Shown here in pieces: positions 40,516-50,955 of a DNA stretch of 64,000 nt. The stretch lies in contig CAYRNY010000005.1 of assembly GCA_964425755.1 (NCBI GenBank), forward strand, positions 163,809 through 227,808. Reading direction: 5' to 3'. The first letter of the stretch is position 1. Every line of letters begins with the position of its first letter. The DNA comes from CAYRNY01 sp964425755. Lineage in GTDB: Bacteria; Chloroflexota; Anaerolineae; Aggregatilineales; Aggregatilineaceae. Both the position numbers and the translations under genes were made by a program. The notes beneath the pieces are model-generated. The model had not been told where the DNA came from and searched no databases. It saw only the letters and a program-made list of their open reading frames with translations.

Positions 40516-42162
40516 ATGGTAACGGTTCAAACAGAGCATCTGGACAACCACAACGCGCGCCTGACCGTTGAGGTGCCGCCGGAGCGCATCGAGCAAGCCA
40601 TGCGCCAGGCCGCGCGACAGATCGCCCGCAAGGCGAAGATTCCCGGTTTCCGCCCGGGGAAAGCGCCATTCCACATCATTGTCAACATGTTTGGCTACGA
40701 GTACGTGCTCAGCGAAGCGCTGGACTCGATCGGGAACGAGGTGTACCGCGAGGCGCTCGAAGCGGCGGAAATCGAACCTTACGCGCCGGGCAGCCTGGAA
40801 GACGTCGAGGAGCAGGGCCAGAAACTGGTGTTCGTCGTGCCCAAGCGCCCGACGGTTGATCTGGGCGACTATCGCGCGGTGCGCGTCGAATACGAAGAGC
40901 CGGAAGTCACCGACAAAATGGTCGCGGACACGATGGAAATCCTGCGCGAACAGCAGGCGGTCGTCGAGGATGTCGACCGGCCCGCGCAGATGGGTGACCA
41001 GGTGGTGATGGAACACTTTTACGTCGCCGCGCTGCTGACCGAAGACGAGATCGCGGAACTGGAAAACGAAGAAGCCGAAGCGGCGGCGGACGAGGATGAC
41101 GAGACCGCGGATGAGACGCCCGCCGAGGACGTGACCGAGGACGGCGAGGTCGACTCCGGCGAAACGGACGCCGAGGAACCTGCTGGCGACGACGAGGAAG
41201 ACGAGGAACCGGAGCGCGAGATTTTCCACCAGCACGACTGGACGCGCGTCCTGCGCGATGACGATTCCGACCTGTTCCCGGGGTTCTCACAGGAGTTGGT
41301 CGGCGCGGTAGCGGGCGATGAACTGGAGTTCTATCTCGATCTGCCCGCCGACTACGAAGAGGAAGAGCTCGCCGGGAAACGGTTGCGCATCGAGGCTGCG
41401 ATCAAGCAAGTCCAGTCGCGCATGGTGCCGGAATGGTCCGACGATCTCGCCAGGCGGATCAGTGAAGAGGAATTCGAGACGATCCTTGAACTGCGAATGG
41501 ACGTGCGCAAGCAGCTTGAGGAACAGGCGAAGGCCGAAAACGATCGCGCCATCGCGCAGGAAGCGCTCGACAAAATGGTCGAAGGCGCGACGATCCACTA
41601 TCCGGATGAAGTGGTCGACGATTACCTGGACGACATCATCCGCGACCTGGAGCAAAATGTGCTCGCCCAGCAGGGGCTGGAGTTGGAACACTTCCTGAGC
41701 CTGACCGGGCAGACGGAAGAGGAATTCCGCGCGGGCTATCGCGATAGCGCGGTCCAGCGGGCGGAACGCGCGCTCGCGCTCAGTGAACTCGTGAACCAGG
41801 AGCAGCTTGAGGTCAACGAGGCCGACATTGAGGAACGCATCGACGAGATGATCGAATCGATGGGCGGGGAAGAGCGCGCCGGTCCGTTCCGGAAGTTCTT
41901 CGAGTCGGAACAAAGCCGGTTCAATATCTCCAACCAGGTCGCGACGGACCGCGCGTTGGACCGGCTGGTCGCCATCGCCAAGGGGGAGAACCCGCCGATT
42001 GGTGTGCAGCGCGACGCGACCGAAGAAACCGCGAGCACGGCAGACGACACACCGGCAGACGATACGCCTGAAACTGAAGACGCGGAACCGGCGAGCGTTG
42101 CCAGTGGCGACAGCGAGAGTGCCGAATCCGCGACCGACGACGATACCGAGCAATCGGAATAA
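40516..42162 (+). CDS. tig: Trigger factor with an acidic insertion
   Basis: The 548-residue product is about 100 longer than usual. The ribosome-binding domain (1-115) has the signature region IPGFRPGKAPFHIIVNMFG. The FKBP-like middle domain is split by an acidic run at about 182-235, rich in Glu and Asp with Thr and Ala, before HQHDWTRVLRDDDSDLFPGF. The C-terminal chaperone arms follow from about 310, and a second acidic, Thr-rich tail ends the protein. It binds nascent chains at the ribosome exit. GAAGGA precedes ATG 40516. clpP and clpX follow, the classic order. Confidence 0.93.
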   Translation: MVTVQTEHLDNHNARLTVEVPPERIEQAMRQAARQIARKAKIPGFRPGKAPFHIIVNMFGYEYVLSEALDSIGNEVYREALEAAEIEPYAPGSLEDVEEQGQKLVFVVPKRPTVDLGDYRAVRVEYEEPEVTDKMVADTMEILREQQAVVEDVDRPAQMGDQVVMEHFYVAALLTEDEIAELENEEAEAAADEDDETADETPAEDVTEDGEVDSGETDAEEPAGDDEEDEEPEREIFHQHDWTRVLRDDDSDLFPGFSQELVGAVAGDELEFYLDLPADYEEEELAGKRLRIEAAIKQVQSRMVPEWSDDLARRISEEEFETILELRMDVRKQLEEQAKAENDRAIAQEALDKMVEGATIHYPDEVVDDYLDDIIRDLEQNVLAQQGLELEHFLSLTGQTEEEFRAGYRDSAVQRAERALALSELVNQEQLEVNEADIEERIDEMIESMGGEERAGPFRKFFESEQSRFNISNQVATDRALDRLVAIAKGENPPIGVQRDATEETASTADDTPADDTPETEDAEPASVASGDSESAESATDDDTEQSE

Positions 42163-42226
42163 TGATACGGCAAAGTCACGCCAACGCTTTGCCGCCCGTA
42201 GACGCAACAAGGAGTCTAAACTACTG

Positions 42227-42847
42227 ATGGACCTCTACAACGGCTTGGTCCCGATGGTGATCGAAACCAGCGGGCGTGGTGAACGCGCATACGATATCTA
42301 CTCCCTGCTGCTCAAAGAACGAATTGTGTTCTTGGGCACGGGGATCAGTGACCAGATCGCCAACCTGATCGTGGCGCAGTTGCTTTACCTCAACCGCGAG
42401 GACCCGGAACGTGAAATTCAGATGTACATCAACTCGCCGGGCGGCATGATCTACGCCGGGCTGGCGATCTACGACACGATCCGCCAGATCAGCGCGCCGG
42501 TGATGACGGTCGCGGTCGGGCTGACCGCGAGCTTTGGCACTGTGCTGCTGGCCGCCGGGACAAAAGGCCGCCGCTTCGCGCTGCCGAATGCGACGATCCA
42601 CATGCACCAGCCCTGGACATCGGGCGGTGGCGGACAGGCGACGGATATTGACATCCAGGCGCGCGAGATCCTGCGCCAGCGCGACTTGTTGAACCATATC
42701 TTGGCGGAGCGCACCGGGCAGCCGATCGAGCAGATTGAGGAAGACACCGACCGCGACCGTTACATGACGGCGCAGCAGGCGGTAGATTATGGCCTGGTCG
42801 ACAACGTGCTCGAACCGCCGTCTAAAGGCGAGGATGACGACGCGTAA
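42227..42847 (+). CDS. clpP: ATP-dependent Clp protease proteolytic subunit
   Basis: The 206-residue product has the ClpP catalytic set: Ser102 in VGLTASFGTVLL (usually MAASMG), His127 in IHMHQPW, and Asp in the DTDRDRYM stretch. MYINSPGGMIYAGLAIYDT is the family hallmark. It forms the proteolytic chamber used by ClpX. The start ATG 42227 follows AAGGAG at 12 bases, a rather long spacing. It is 64 bases after tig, so the genes are probably cotranscribed. Only one clpP is in view. Confidence 0.96.
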   Translation: MDLYNGLVPMVIETSGRGERAYDIYSLLLKERIVFLGTGISDQIANLIVAQLLYLNREDPEREIQMYINSPGGMIYAGLAIYDTIRQISAPVMTVAVGLTASFGTVLLAAGTKGRRFALPNATIHMHQPWTSGGGGQATDIDIQAREILRQRDLLNHILAERTGQPIEQIEEDTDRDRYMTAQQAVDYGLVDNVLEPPSKGEDDDA

Positions 42848-42952
42848 CTAACCCTACCGGCGGGATCAGGTGGTGGTGCCCTGCGCGTGCTGCAGGCCGG
42901 CCCCACCGATCCCCCATGCTGTACGGTCAGAGAGAAGTAAAAGGTAGTCAAC

Positions 42953-44239
<1,287 letters not shown>

Positions 44240-44304
44240 TCGCGGCGCATACGCTGGCAAGGCGGCGCTAGTTCCGGCGTCGTCTTTCAGGCGAGCTTCA
44301 ATTT

Positions 44305-44331
44305 GCCTCCGGTGATACTTCTGCCGGGGGC
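44305..44331 (+). terminator. Hairpin after clpX
   Basis: An 8-bp stem with one G-T pair (44305-44312 with 44324-44331), followed by ATTTGT. Confidence 0.45.
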
Positions 44332-44394
44332 ATTTGTCATTAGAGGGATGGGCTATTTATACTCCCTGCAGCAGGGTATGGCAGGAGAGGTGAT

Positions 44395-46104
44395 ATGCGT
44401 CGACTGGTTGTGATTGCGCCGCTTGCGGCGGTGATCCTGGCGGGGCTGTCCGGTTGCACGTTCAGCACTGGGGATACCACGCCTGTTGGTGATGATGCTC
44501 CGCCGCAGGTGGTGACCGCGACCCTCTCCGAAGCGGTGCGCACGCTTGCAGCGGCACGCACGCCGGACGCCCCGCCGACAGCGGCGGCAGATGGTGTGCT
44601 GTCCCCCAGTGCCATGCCGCCGGATGAAGAGACGAGCGTGCTCGCGGAGGCGACAGCGACGCCGGCCCACACGCCGGACAGCGCGACTCCCGCCAAGGAT
44701 ACGCCCACGCCTGAGCCGTCGCCCAGCGCGATCCCGTCGCCCACCGCGACGCGGACGCCGCTGCCGACCCTTGCCCCGACGCGCACGCCCTCCGTCCCGA
44801 CCGCGCTGCCGCCGCTGGACGATGGCAGCGGTAACCCGATCCTGGGCACCGGGAACGACACAGTGTTGAGTCCGCTCGAAGGGGTGGATGAGTTGCCCGA
44901 GACACTGTATTTCCTCTCTGACGTAGGCGGGCAGGTGCAGGTGTTCCGGCTGCGGGTCGGGCTGAGCAACCCGGACCAGTTGACGTACAGCGGCACGGGG
45001 GTGCAGGCGTACAGCGTCGCGCCGGACGGCACGCTGGCTTACATCACGCCGGGCGGCGAGCTGTACGTCGGGGGGATTCCGGCCCCGCTACCGGTGGAGC
45101 CTGACGGCACTCCCGCGCGCGCTACATCACTGGCGTGGTCGCCCGGTGGCAATTGGCTGGCTTACACGCTTGAGGGCGCGTCGTCCGGGGGCGTGTGGAT
45201 GCGCAACCGCGCCGGCAACGAGGTGCAGCTTGCGGCGAACGTCTCAGGTTCCGGTGGGGATGCGCGCGCGTACATCGGGCCGATCGACTGGCAGCCTGAC
45301 GGATCGTCGTTCATCGTCAGGACGCGGCTGCCCGAGGGAACGCCGTACACGCGGATCGCGATCGAAGGTGGCCCGCCGCTGCCCTTGTGGGACTCCGGCT
45401 CGCTGCCACCGGATGCGTACAGCGAGGCGCGCTGGAACATCAACGGGACGTCGGTGATCACCAGTGGCGCACAGCGCGTGCTGCGCGTGGAACCGGAGCC
45501 GTTCAGCGTGACGGAGTTGCTCGGCAGCGAGATCGAGCTGTTTGCCAGCGGCGCGAATCAGTGGGCCGACGGCACGGTGATGTTTGCCGGGCGCGCGGAG
45601 GGTGGCGCGACGCGCCTGTACCGGCTGGCTCCCAATACGCGCACGGCAATACCGATCACGGACGCGCTGCCCGGTGAGGGTGGGGTCGATTTTCTGTGGG
45701 ACGATCTGGGGCAGGAAATGTTGCTGGCGGTCTATGACACGCCGGAAGCGCAGGTCGGGACCGGCTACTTGCGCACGGCAGATGGGGCGCTGCACGACCT
45801 CACACCGCTGACCGGCGGGGTTGGTGCGCCGCGATGGGGGCCGCTGTTCCGTCTGCGCGACCGGGCGCGCGTGCGCACGCAGGAGGGGGAGGGCCTTAAC
45901 GTGCGTGCGGGCGCGTCAGCGCAGGCTTCGGTCGTGATCCAGCTGGCGACCGGCACGCGCGTGACGATCATCGGCGGGCCGCGCCTGGCGGATGGCTATC
46001 GCTGGTGGCAGGTACGTACAGCGGACGGTGCGGCGGGGTGGGCGGTCGAGGCGGTGCGGGATGCGCGCGGGCTGGAACTGCGCACGCTGCTGCCGGTGGA
46101 TTGA
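44395..46104 (+). CDS. Lipoprotein with a TolB-like propeller and SH3b domain
   Basis: The 569-residue product has a lipoprotein signal ending LAGLSGC, then a Thr/Pro/Ala-rich linker to about 145. A beta-propeller-like region follows (about 160-490), with repeated sets such as TSLAWSPGGNWLAYTLEG and IDWQPDGSSFIVRTRL that recall TolB/WD40-like blades. The C-terminal bacterial SH3 domain (about 500-560, VRTQEGEGLNVRAGASAQAS) probably binds cell wall or ligand. It is a surface protein of unknown role. The start ATG 44395 has GGAGAGG upstream. It lies 156 bases past clpX, after a weak hairpin. Confidence 0.85.
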   Translation: MRRLVVIAPLAAVILAGLSGCTFSTGDTTPVGDDAPPQVVTATLSEAVRTLAAARTPDAPPTAAADGVLSPSAMPPDEETSVLAEATATPAHTPDSATPAKDTPTPEPSPSAIPSPTATRTPLPTLAPTRTPSVPTALPPLDDGSGNPILGTGNDTVLSPLEGVDELPETLYFLSDVGGQVQVFRLRVGLSNPDQLTYSGTGVQAYSVAPDGTLAYITPGGELYVGGIPAPLPVEPDGTPARATSLAWSPGGNWLAYTLEGASSGGVWMRNRAGNEVQLAANVSGSGGDARAYIGPIDWQPDGSSFIVRTRLPEGTPYTRIAIEGGPPLPLWDSGSLPPDAYSEARWNINGTSVITSGAQRVLRVEPEPFSVTELLGSEIELFASGANQWADGTVMFAGRAEGGATRLYRLAPNTRTAIPITDALPGEGGVDFLWDDLGQEMLLAVYDTPEAQVGTGYLRTADGALHDLTPLTGGVGAPRWGPLFRLRDRARVRTQEGEGLNVRAGASAQASVVIQLATGTRVTIIGGPRLADGYRWWQVRTADGAAGWAVEAVRDARGLELRTLLPVD

Positions 46105-46528
46105 CCGCGTCAGAAAAAGCTGCGGGGTGACTTTGCCGCACTAAGCCACCCCGGTTAACTGTTTTGAGATCTAAGGTCTATTGCAAAAAGCGTACTAGTT
46201 CATGCGTTGGCCGTTGAGGTGATCAAATCCCTGTCTATTGGTTAACACTTTTTGAGCAAAAGTCTACAGTCCTCGACCCATTTAGTTTGAAATGCAAATG
46301 TATTTAAAATCTAGTAGGGGACACTTGCCGAGAACAATTGCTGTAACGTTAATCTCAAGCGAAATCGTTAATTCTACTAGCTGCTACAAACGCTTTAATT
46401 ATGGTAAATTTATTGTTCGTAAAGCCTGTGGCGCAGGCAATAATTTTGAAAAATATTTTAATTAATAACCCGCTTTCTATTGTAGCATAAGCGATCTAAA
46501 AAGTAAATATTTCATGACAAAGACCAGT
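46105..46528. other. 424-base AT-rich non-coding region
   Basis: No open frame of size or coding character. A GC hairpin (46123-46129 with 46147-46153) may end the upstream transcript. From about 46160 on, the sequence is very AT-rich for this genome, with A/T runs such as TTTTAATTAATAA. It may be a relic insertion or a regulatory/structural patch (see findings). Confidence 0.6.
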
Positions 46529-47173
46529 CTAACGTACTTTTTCTACCTGCACAACTTTTGGTGCGGCATCCGGGGTGCCTTCGTAGGCCGCCTGGATCAG
46601 GCGCTCCAATGCTTGCACGTCATAATGCGTGCCGCCCAACGTGCCCCAATGACTCGGCACGACCCACGACGGGCATAGGGTCCGGACCAGGTGGGTGATT
46701 CCTTCGGGTGACATGGTGCCTTCACCGGCGGCCAGCGGCAAGATCGCGATATCGGCGTGGATGCGCTCCAGTTCCGGCACGGCATCTGTGCTGCCGGCGT
46801 AGTACAGATCGTAGTAGCCGATAGAGATGACAAATCCGATTTCGCCTTTGGAAACCGGATGGTGTTCGGTGTAGGTATAAGCGGGCACCGCCGTGATGCG
46901 GGCGTTGCCGATGTTCAGGCTCTGCCAGGGGCGGAGCACGACGATATCATCACCGATCACGCGCGCGGCGGGTTCGTTACCGATGACGACCGTATCCGGG
47001 CCGCACAGCTTGGCGACGTCGGCGGGCGAGCAATGGTCGTACTGGTCGTTAGAGAGCAAGATCGCATCAGCATAGTCGCCTGTGTGTACCACGCGCCAGG
47101 GATTGATGTAGATGTCAGGGGGACCTTCAACCCGAAAGCTGGCATGCCCAAGCCACTGGATCCGGTCGATCAT
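46529..47173 (-). CDS. UlaG-like MBL-fold protein lacking two metal histidines
   Basis: The 214-residue product has the metallo-beta-lactamase layout of UlaG-type lactonases: GHASFRVEG near residue 9, AILLSNDQYDHCSPADV (39-55), ITAVPAYTYTEHHPVSKGEIGF, LYYAGSTDA and VVPSHWGT. The metal motif HxHxDH reads NDQYDH, so two His are replaced by Asn42 and Gln44, whereas Asp46, His47 and the later Asp and His remain. Activity may be lost or changed. GGGGAG precedes ATG 47173. A good promoter (TTGCAA/TATAGT) lies upstream. Confidence 0.8.
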   Translation of the reverse strand: MIDRIQWLGHASFRVEGPPDIYINPWRVVHTGDYADAILLSNDQYDHCSPADVAKLCGPDTVVIGNEPAARVIGDDIVVLRPWQSLNIGNARITAVPAYTYTEHHPVSKGEIGFVISIGYYDLYYAGSTDAVPELERIHADIAILPLAAGEGTMSPEGITHLVRTLCPSWVVPSHWGTLGGTHYDVQALERLIQAAYEGTPDAAPKVVQVEKVR

Positions 47174-47566
47174 CTGCGCTCCCCGTAGAGTACTGTGCCA
47201 TGCGATGCGAGAGAAGGTAAAGTGTCATTGAAGACCGTGATCACTATACCATCCGTGCGGGCGTTTTGCAAGAATTTTGGCGCGTCTGCCAGATTAAGAT
47301 TTGCTTAGAAAGATCGTGTTTTGATCGACTCTCCCCTGCCTGCCGGGCTGCGCTCCGGCTTAACAAGAATTCACGTTTGGCGCGTGGATCCGCGTTTATA
47401 ATAAGGGTTACGTCGCTGGCCGAACGACGCACCTCGTGGAAGCAAAAACGCGTATGGATGCGCTGCGGTGATAGGTCGCCGGTTGCGCATTGGGCCCCTT
47501 TAATATTAAGGTTGTGTTGATGAAATGGTGCAAGAGTTGCACGTTCTGAAAGGAGCTTTAACGGTC
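47174..47566. other. 393-base divergent intergenic region
   Basis: The region lies between the MBL-fold gene (minus) and the aminotransferase (plus). Besides the minus promoter it holds a GC hairpin with a REP-like look (near 47342-47359) and a TATAAT at 47397-47402 with a weak -35 for the plus strand. No gene was found. Confidence 0.5.
47243..47271 (-). promoter_or_regulatory. Promoter of the MBL-fold gene
   Basis: On the minus strand, TTGCAA (47266-47271), a 17-base spacer and an extended -10 TGG-TATAGT (47243-47248). Confidence 0.6.
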
Positions 47567-48787
47567 GTGGCCCAACTTCCCGCTTATGACCTGGCCGCTG
47601 TGCGCGCGGCCTTCCCGATCAGTGCCCGCATGACGTACCTCAACCATGCCAGTATATCTCCGCTGCCGGAACCGGCGCGCGCCGTGATGCAAGCCGTAAC
47701 GGACCGGCTAACCACTGACCCGGGCGCGTTTTTCGGACCGCATGTCGACCCGGCGTTTGGTAACGTTTTTCTGAACCTGTCGGCGACGATCGCGGAGTTG
47801 ATCAACGCACCGGACGCGGGGGACGTGGTTGGCGTGCAGAGCACGTCGGCGGCGATCAACATGGTGGCCCAGGCGATCGACTGGCAGCCGGGCGACAACG
47901 TTGTGTTCTCGCGCCTGGAATTTCCATCGAACGCGTATCCCTGGCTGGTGCTCGAACGGCGGGGCGTGGCATGTCGCATCGTGCCCGATGACGGGAGCGG
48001 TGGGCCATCGGTGGCGGCGCTGGAGCCGTATGTGGACGCGCGTACGCGCGTGGTTGCGGTCAGCGCGGTGCAGTTCCTGACCGGGCACCGCGCTGATCTG
48101 GCGGCGTTGGGCGCGTTCTGCCGCGAGCGCGGCATCCTGTTTGTGGTCGACGCGATCCAGGCGGCGGGCCACATGCCGATCGACGTGCAGGCGTTGCAGA
48201 TCGACGTGCTCGCATCGGGTGGCCAGAAGTCGCTGATGGGACCGCCAGGACAGGGGATTCTGTACGTGCGGCGCGAGGTGTGCGAGGGGTTGCAGCCGGC
48301 CATTGTCGGCCCAAGCGCTACCGTCGGCTGGGAGTTCTGGCTGGATTACGACCTGACGCCGCTCCCCGGTGCGCTGCGGTTTATGCTGGGCACGCCGAAC
48401 GTCCCCGGCATGGTCGGGCTGGTGGCGAGCGTGCAGTTCTTGCGTGAGCTTGGCATCGGCGCGATTGACGCCTGGACGACCCACCTGTCACGGCTGGCAG
48501 TAGACGAGCTGTCGGCGCGGGGATGTACCGTCATCACGCCGCGCGAACCGATCGGCCCGATCGTGACGTTCCGCTTGCGCGATATCGATCCCGGCGATGC
48601 CGAAGCGCGCGCGGCGCTGGACGCGGACACGTCCGCGCTGCTCGACCAGTTCAACCGGCAGGACGTGCGCGTGACGCGCCATCTGGACCCCGCGGGCGTG
48701 CCGCATTTACGAATTTCAACTCACTGCTATAATACCGAAGATGACATACACCGTGTGAGCGCAATAGTGGAGGCATATCATGGGTAG
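47567..48787 (+). CDS. Class V aminotransferase / cysteine desulfurase-like PLP enzyme
   Basis: The 406-residue product has the class V fold: TYLNHASISPLPEPARAVMQ, the PLP-site stretch VVAVSAVQFLTGHRADLAAL, LFVVDAIQAAGHMPIDVQAL, and the Schiff-base lysine in ASGGQKSLMGPPG. The closing part is VPHLRISTHCYNTEDDI. No catalytic Cys of a desulfurase is evident, so it is more like the EgtE/isopenicillin epimerase-type group; the substrate is unknown. GTG 47567 is chosen because AAAGGAG lies before it; an ATG at 47525 has no ribosome-binding site. The AAA ATPase overlaps its end by eight bases. Confidence 0.85.
   Translation: MAQLPAYDLAAVRAAFPISARMTYLNHASISPLPEPARAVMQAVTDRLTTDPGAFFGPHVDPAFGNVFLNLSATIAELINAPDAGDVVGVQSTSAAINMVAQAIDWQPGDNVVFSRLEFPSNAYPWLVLERRGVACRIVPDDGSGGPSVAALEPYVDARTRVVAVSAVQFLTGHRADLAALGAFCRERGILFVVDAIQAAGHMPIDVQALQIDVLASGGQKSLMGPPGQGILYVRREVCEGLQPAIVGPSATVGWEFWLDYDLTPLPGALRFMLGTPNVPGMVGLVASVQFLRELGIGAIDAWTTHLSRLAVDELSARGCTVITPREPIGPIVTFRLRDIDPGDAEARAALDADTSALLDQFNRQDVRVTRHLDPAGVPHLRISTHCYNTEDDIHRVSAIVEAYHG
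48706..48733 (+). promoter_or_regulatory. Internal promoter of the AAA ATPase gene
   Basis: TTTACG (48706-48711), a 16-base spacer and TGC-TATAAT (48728-48733). It lies inside the 3' end of the aminotransferase gene, 47 bases before the ATPase start. Confidence 0.5.
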
Positions 48788-50111
48788 ACGACCGGCGCCA
48801 CCCCCCAGGCGGAACGCGCAGGCTAACGGCGAGTGGTATCCGTCGCCGATCCGGCGCGTTGAGGATATCGGGCTGAACATCGGCGTGCTGTCCGATCTCG
48901 CGATCAAGACGCTGTATTTTGGCGGCTACATGTCCGGCACGCAGATCGCCAACCGGCTGCACCTGCCGTTTACCGGCGTTGTGGAGCAGATTCTCGAGGG
49001 CTTGAAGCGCGAGAAATTCCTCGAGGTGCGCGGCGGCAGCGGTCTGGGCGCGGCAGGGTTCGAGTACGTGATCACGATGAAGGGCATCGAAAAAGCGCAT
49101 GAGGCGCTGGCCCGCACACAGTACGCCGGTCCGTGCCCGGTGACGCTGAACCAGTACGTCGAGGCGATGAATGCGCAGGCCCGGGTGCGCATTCGCGTGA
49201 ACCGCGAGATTCTGGGGCGGGCGCTGCAAGGGCTGACGATCAGCGAGGAGATGTTCGGGCGCGTCGGCCCGGCGGTGAACTCCGGCAAGGCGATCTTCAT
49301 GTACGGCCCGCCCGGCAACGGCAAGACCACCATCGCCCAGAGCGTCGGGCATATGATCCTCGGCTCCCCGATGTATATCCCCTACGCGGTGGATGTCGAT
49401 GGGCAGGTGGTCCGCGTGTTCGATAACGTGAATCACGAGGTGTTGCCGGACCAGAGCGAGAACGGACGCACCTCGACCGGCGAGCGCCGCGACGCGCGCT
49501 GGGTGCGCATCCGCCGCCCGGTGATCATGGTCGGCGGTGAGCTGACGCTTGAAACGCTGGACCTGGTGTACGACCCGATCAACAAGTATTACGAAGCGCC
49601 ATTCCAGATGAAGGCCAACGGCGGCATGTTCCTGATCGACGACTTCGGACGCCAGCAGGTCCGCCCGCGCGACCTGTTGAACCGCTGGATCGTGCCGCTG
49701 GAAAGCCGCGTCGACTTCCTGACGCTCTCCAACGGGCGCAAGATCGAGATCCCGTTCAACGTGCTGATCGTGTTCAGCACCAACATGCCGCCCGCCGATC
49801 TGGTGGACGAGGCGTTCCTGCGGCGCATCCCGCACAAGATCGAGGTGGGCGATCCGACCTACGACCAGTTCCGCGAGATCTTCCGGCGCGTGTGCGAGCA
49901 GAAACGCGTGCCTTACGACGAACAGGCGCTGGCGTACCTGCTGCAGGAGTGGTATCTCAAACAAGATCGCAACCTGCGCGCGGTGCACCCGCGTGATATC
50001 ATCGAGCAGATTCTTGACATCTCGCGTTACCTGGGCGAGCCGCCACGCCTGACCAAAGAGATGCTGGACCGGGCGGCCAGCGCCTATTTTGTGGACCTGG
50101 ACGTGTACTAG
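48780..50111 (+). CDS. AAA ATPase with N-terminal winged-helix-like domain
   Basis: The 443-residue product has a winged-helix-like segment at about 35-110 (DLAIKTLYFGGYMSGTQIAN, FEYVITMKGIEKAHEAL). The AAA module has Walker A YGPPGNGKT (176-183), Walker B MFLIDDFG (283-290), sensor 1 LIVFSTNM, arginine-finger FLRRIPHKI, and a lid. This layout occurs in many Chloroflexota and similar genomes; the substrate is unknown to me. Its start overlaps the aminotransferase stop by eight bases, and it may use the internal promoter at 48706. Confidence 0.85.
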   Translation: MGRRPAPPPRRNAQANGEWYPSPIRRVEDIGLNIGVLSDLAIKTLYFGGYMSGTQIANRLHLPFTGVVEQILEGLKREKFLEVRGGSGLGAAGFEYVITMKGIEKAHEALARTQYAGPCPVTLNQYVEAMNAQARVRIRVNREILGRALQGLTISEEMFGRVGPAVNSGKAIFMYGPPGNGKTTIAQSVGHMILGSPMYIPYAVDVDGQVVRVFDNVNHEVLPDQSENGRTSTGERRDARWVRIRRPVIMVGGELTLETLDLVYDPINKYYEAPFQMKANGGMFLIDDFGRQQVRPRDLLNRWIVPLESRVDFLTLSNGRKIEIPFNVLIVFSTNMPPADLVDEAFLRRIPHKIEVGDPTYDQFREIFRRVCEQKRVPYDEQALAYLLQEWYLKQDRNLRAVHPRDIIEQILDISRYLGEPPRLTKEMLDRAASAYFVDLDVY

Positions 50112-50352
50112 GCCGGGCGTGAAGACCGCGCAGCGACGACGTTCCAACAGGGCTTGCCGAGATCGCAGAAGCGGACCGCGAGGTCATCGCTTCGTTTGCG
50201 CTCAGCAACCCTGTTTGTTTTGGGGCGGGCACCGTGTGGGCCGCGTATTTGCCGGTAGTGGTCGAGAACTGACGGTTTGCCTGTGACGTAATCGTTCAGC
50301 CGGACGATCGCGCTATTCTGTGGGGCTACCCCACTGGCTGCCGGTGCAAGAG

Positions 50353-50904
50353 CTAAACCCTCAGCGAGCCACGGAATCCCCTGGCGCTATAGTAAGAGGG
50401 CGCACTGTTGTGATGCACGAAGACACGACCGTAGCGGCGATCACAAAAGAGGGCGCCGCCGAGATTCCTAATTTCAGGGGGCGTTTTCACCCAGCTTGAT
50501 GTTTTCGTGTCGAACTCTCCAAGCTTCTGCAACTCGCGATATTGTTCTTCCGTTAAAAGCTCAATGCCCATGGCAGCCGCCATATCAACGGCGTTGTTTT
50601 CCGGTTTATGTTGTTTTCTTGCCTCCAGCCCTTCACGGTCGTAACAAACCTTTCTGCGGCCTTTAGGACTTTCCGCTGAACAATCATAAAAAACGTATTC
50701 GTCCGTCGCTCTGTCATAGCCAACGACATCCGGTTCGCCGCCGGTTCTTTCCATTTCATTGAGTGACCACAGTTTTTCGGGATTAGCTTCCAGCTTTGCT
50801 TGTACTTGAGCCCATTCAAGACCTTTATGGCGGCTCATGTTTTTCTCAAAACGGGCTTTCAATATGCTGAGCAGTGCTTCACGTTGTTCTGTTGATAGCT
50901 CCAT
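50353..50904 (-). CDS. DUF4256 family protein, probably horizontally acquired
   Basis: The 183-residue product matches DUF4256 end to end: MELSTEQREALLSILKARFE, LEANPEKLWSLNEMERTGGE, YVFYDCSAESPKGRRKVCYD, DTKTSSWVKTPPEIRNLGG, ALFCDRRYGRVFVHHN, ARGFRGSLRV. The function is unknown. Base composition is clearly lower in GC than the neighbours, with AT-ended codons common, and such close likeness to a family widespread in other phyla suggests transfer. GAGG lies before ATG 50904. It has its own TTGACT/TATGCT promoter. Confidence 0.9.
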   Translation of the reverse strand: MELSTEQREALLSILKARFEKNMSRHKGLEWAQVQAKLEANPEKLWSLNEMERTGGEPDVVGYDRATDEYVFYDCSAESPKGRRKVCYDREGLEARKQHKPENNAVDMAAAMGIELLTEEQYRELQKLGEFDTKTSSWVKTPPEIRNLGGALFCDRRYGRVFVHHNSAPSYYSARGFRGSLRV

Positions 50905-50955
50905 ACCGGATTCCTCACCCACAACTAGAAACGGGAATGGCACAAATGTTCTATG

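Noticed and set aside
47342..47359. GC palindrome taken for an insertion-sequence end
   Set aside because: No transposase, no matching inverted repeat or target duplication was seen nearby.
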